A DNA stretch of 64,000 nucleotides, taken from the NCBI GenBank assembly GCA_037893225.1, contig JAZGUH010000140.1:372001-436000 (forward strand). The letters are read 5' to 3'. The translations under genes were made by a program, and so were the position numbers. Below the pieces are notes generated by a model. It saw nothing but the letters and a program-made list of their open reading frames with translations. It did no database searches and was not told where the DNA came from. Numbering within the stretch: the stretch's first letter is position 1; each line of letters opens with the position of its first letter. Shown here piece after piece: positions 63,761 through 64,000 of the stretch. This stretch comes from Hippasteria phrygiana (Eukaryota; Echinodermata; Asteroidea; Valvatida; Goniasteridae).

Positions 63761-64000
63761 TCAGTAAGTATTTCAGTAAGTGTGGACAATGGAATGTTAT
63801 TATGTTTACAACCGTTTTATGATTTTCCGTACTTGTTCAAATTATAGATAAAATGTTAATAAAATTACATTTACATGTAAGGTTGAGAAAAATAATGAAA
63901 AACTTGTACAGCGTCAGAAATTGGTACCAATTAATTAAACTTAAAACAGTCGCAGAAATAGTTATATTAACTCTCAGAGTTCATACAGCCTCATTCAATT

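Noticed and set aside
1..64000. CRISPR arrays, bacterial operons, riboswitches, phage genes
   Set aside because: Spliced eukaryotic gene structure and eukaryotic transposons throughout. The tandem arrays have no spacer-repeat organisation.

Overview
The window is animal (metazoan) nuclear DNA: roughly 40% GC, intron-rich, and crowded with transposon remnants. It carries one recognisable host gene, the plus-strand orthologue of TBC1D30, a Rab GTPase-activating protein. Eleven exons run from 16558 to 51205 and encode about 920 residues, including the stop codon. The first coding exon(s), for the disordered N-terminus, were not found. The organism cannot be named with certainty. Kilobase-long introns, ubiquitous ACATGTAC palindromes, CR1/L2-like LINEs, tRNA-derived SINEs and many MITE families suggest an invertebrate deuterostome. 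Amphioxus is my first guess and an ambulacrarian the second; this is an inference.

Layout. 1-16.5 kb: no supported exon, only repeats. These include a MULE-like MITE with a 9-bp target duplication, hAT-like MITEs with 8-bp duplications, a chain of TTAA-flanked MITEs, and composite elements with a long hairpin at one end. 16.5-51.2 kb: the TBC1D30 exons, with introns that are largely transposon. These hold two 2.2-2.3 kb non-autonomous hAT-like elements with perfect 8-bp target duplications, a 1.16 kb fold-back element, three copies in the window of a composite carrying a Crypton/KIAA1958-type recombinase N-terminal fragment, and a 5'-truncated LINE with an intact 424-codon reverse transcriptase ORF nested in an older repeat. 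51.2-64 kb: downstream sequence with SINEs, MITEs, a Tc1-like terminus, a degenerate ~100-bp tandem array and a tRNA-like repeat, but no supported gene.

How it fits together. The gene is readable because every exon joins in phase and matches the known domain order: N-terminal helical segment, TBC domain with split arginine finger and glutamine finger, a conserved post-TBC block, and an acidic C-terminal tail. Mobile elements lie close to many exons. In one case the first base of a hAT terminus supplies the T of a GT splice donor. One intron appears to be of GC-AG type. The most unusual unexplained structures are TTAA MITEs capped by telomere-like CCCTAACCC/GGGTTAGGG ends, and the hairpin-ended composites, whose unrelated arms share a similar loop motif.
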